DNA of 64,000 bases from Distichodus sexfasciatus (lineage: Eukaryota > Chordata > Actinopteri > Characiformes > Distichodontidae). A program made the position numbers and the translations under genes. How positions within the stretch are numbered: the stretch's first letter is position 1; each line of letters opens with the position of its first letter. Below, piece by piece: positions 63,601 to 64,000 of this stretch. Below the pieces are notes generated by a model. That model did no database searches and was not told the DNA's origin. It was given only the letters and a program-made list of their open reading frames with translations. Where the stretch lies: NCBI GenBank assembly GCA_032718565.1, contig JAVGVS010000002.1, positions 10,829,774 through 10,893,773 on the forward strand. The letters are read 5' to 3'.

Positions 63601-64000
63601 CTCGAATAAAGTATTCTCAGGATTTAAGAGCAGTTCTTCTCCCCGAATCGTGACAGGAAGATGATCAGTGATTGTTCTGGATCAAGACTGTTCTGGATTA
63701 AGATGGTTGGTTTTGATCCAGAACAGATGGTTTTAGAGGGAGAACGGAGGTCGTGGACTTTGCTGGTTTATTGATCTGGAACGACTAACTGCAGCTATTC
63801 ACAGCCCAACTCCTTACAGATTCAGTATTTTCTTCACAACTCACAAGGATTCTACATCACTAATCAGTGGCACCAGGTGTGCCGTGGTGAGATGAAAACC
63901 CGAAGCTTTAGGCCGTGATGAACAAGGTGGAAAAGTGCTGCGCTCACTTTATTATGCATGAATGTTTAGGATATTTTCTCAGGTCAGAAGCAAACTGGTA
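63601..64000. other. Unassigned, with a small inverted repeat
   Basis: TGTTCTGGATCAA (63673) and TTGATCCAGAACA (63714) are perfect complements around a direct copy of GTTCTGGATTAAGATGG. Nothing else is seen to the end of the window. Confidence 0.4.

Overview
The window is non-coding, repeat-saturated DNA of a vertebrate, almost certainly a ray-finned (teleost) fish. The reasons are DANA/V-SINE-type elements with their conserved central block, a very abundant tRNA-derived SINE, many short hAT-type DNA elements, Tc1-like transposase relics of kinds common in fish, and long dinucleotide and tetranucleotide repeats. There is no rRNA, no tRNA gene, no CRISPR, no bacterial gene organisation and no convincing complete protein gene. 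The open frames are short and mostly fall in repeats. The likeliest setting is a long intron or a gene-poor interval. I cannot name the order or species. All family names used here (SINE-1, SINE-2, hAT-A to hAT-M, TIR-B, TIR-N) are local labels, not database names.

Layout. 1-7.7 kb: hAT elements with 8-bp target-site duplications (TSDs), a Tc1 relic, a foldback element, TIR-B copy 1, and a hAT relic carrying zinc-finger-like traces and a long hairpin. 7.7-9.2 kb: single-copy sequence that looks like conserved non-coding DNA. 9.2-13.4 kb: a head-to-head SINE-1 pair, hAT-J and a tail-to-tail V-SINE pair. 14-17.2 kb: hAT-D copies, a candidate terminal exon and a 0.5-kb TTGG minisatellite. 18-20.6 kb: a Tc1 relic, a hAT inserted in a TCTA microsatellite, and SINE pieces. 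21.3-25 kb: hAT-A, then a three-level nest (D fragment in C in A). 26.5-28.6 kb: a solo LTR inside a SINE and a minisatellite with a higher-order pattern. 30-32.3 kb: SINE, hAT-A, a 570-bp polypyrimidine tract, and a hAT split by a SINE. 33.5-35.2 kb: an LTR-like block and TIR-B copy 2. 36-41.8 kb: more hAT relics, one nested pair, and single-copy gaps. 41.8-43.1 kb: an enhancer-like single-copy stretch. 43.1-48.3 kb: nested hATs, V-SINE, SINE-1, and a SINE-2 chain whose B box was hit by hAT-E. 49-64 kb: hAT-A, SINE pairs, a solo LTR, TIR-B copy 3, nested TIR-N, two competing exon-like blocks near 61 kb, and single-copy DNA.

The window works as a transposon archive. Nestings and TSDs give a relative chronology: SINE-1 before the LTR at 26.7 kb, hAT-A before hAT-C before the D fragment, SINE-2 before hAT-E, hATs F and H before SINE-1 copies. 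Several hAT families share internal blocks while differing at their ends, and hAT-A carries a conserved CCAAT/GC-box cassette. The single-copy gaps with homeodomain-, POU-, TCF- or MEIS-like words are the best candidates for host regulatory function. That is inference from composition only.
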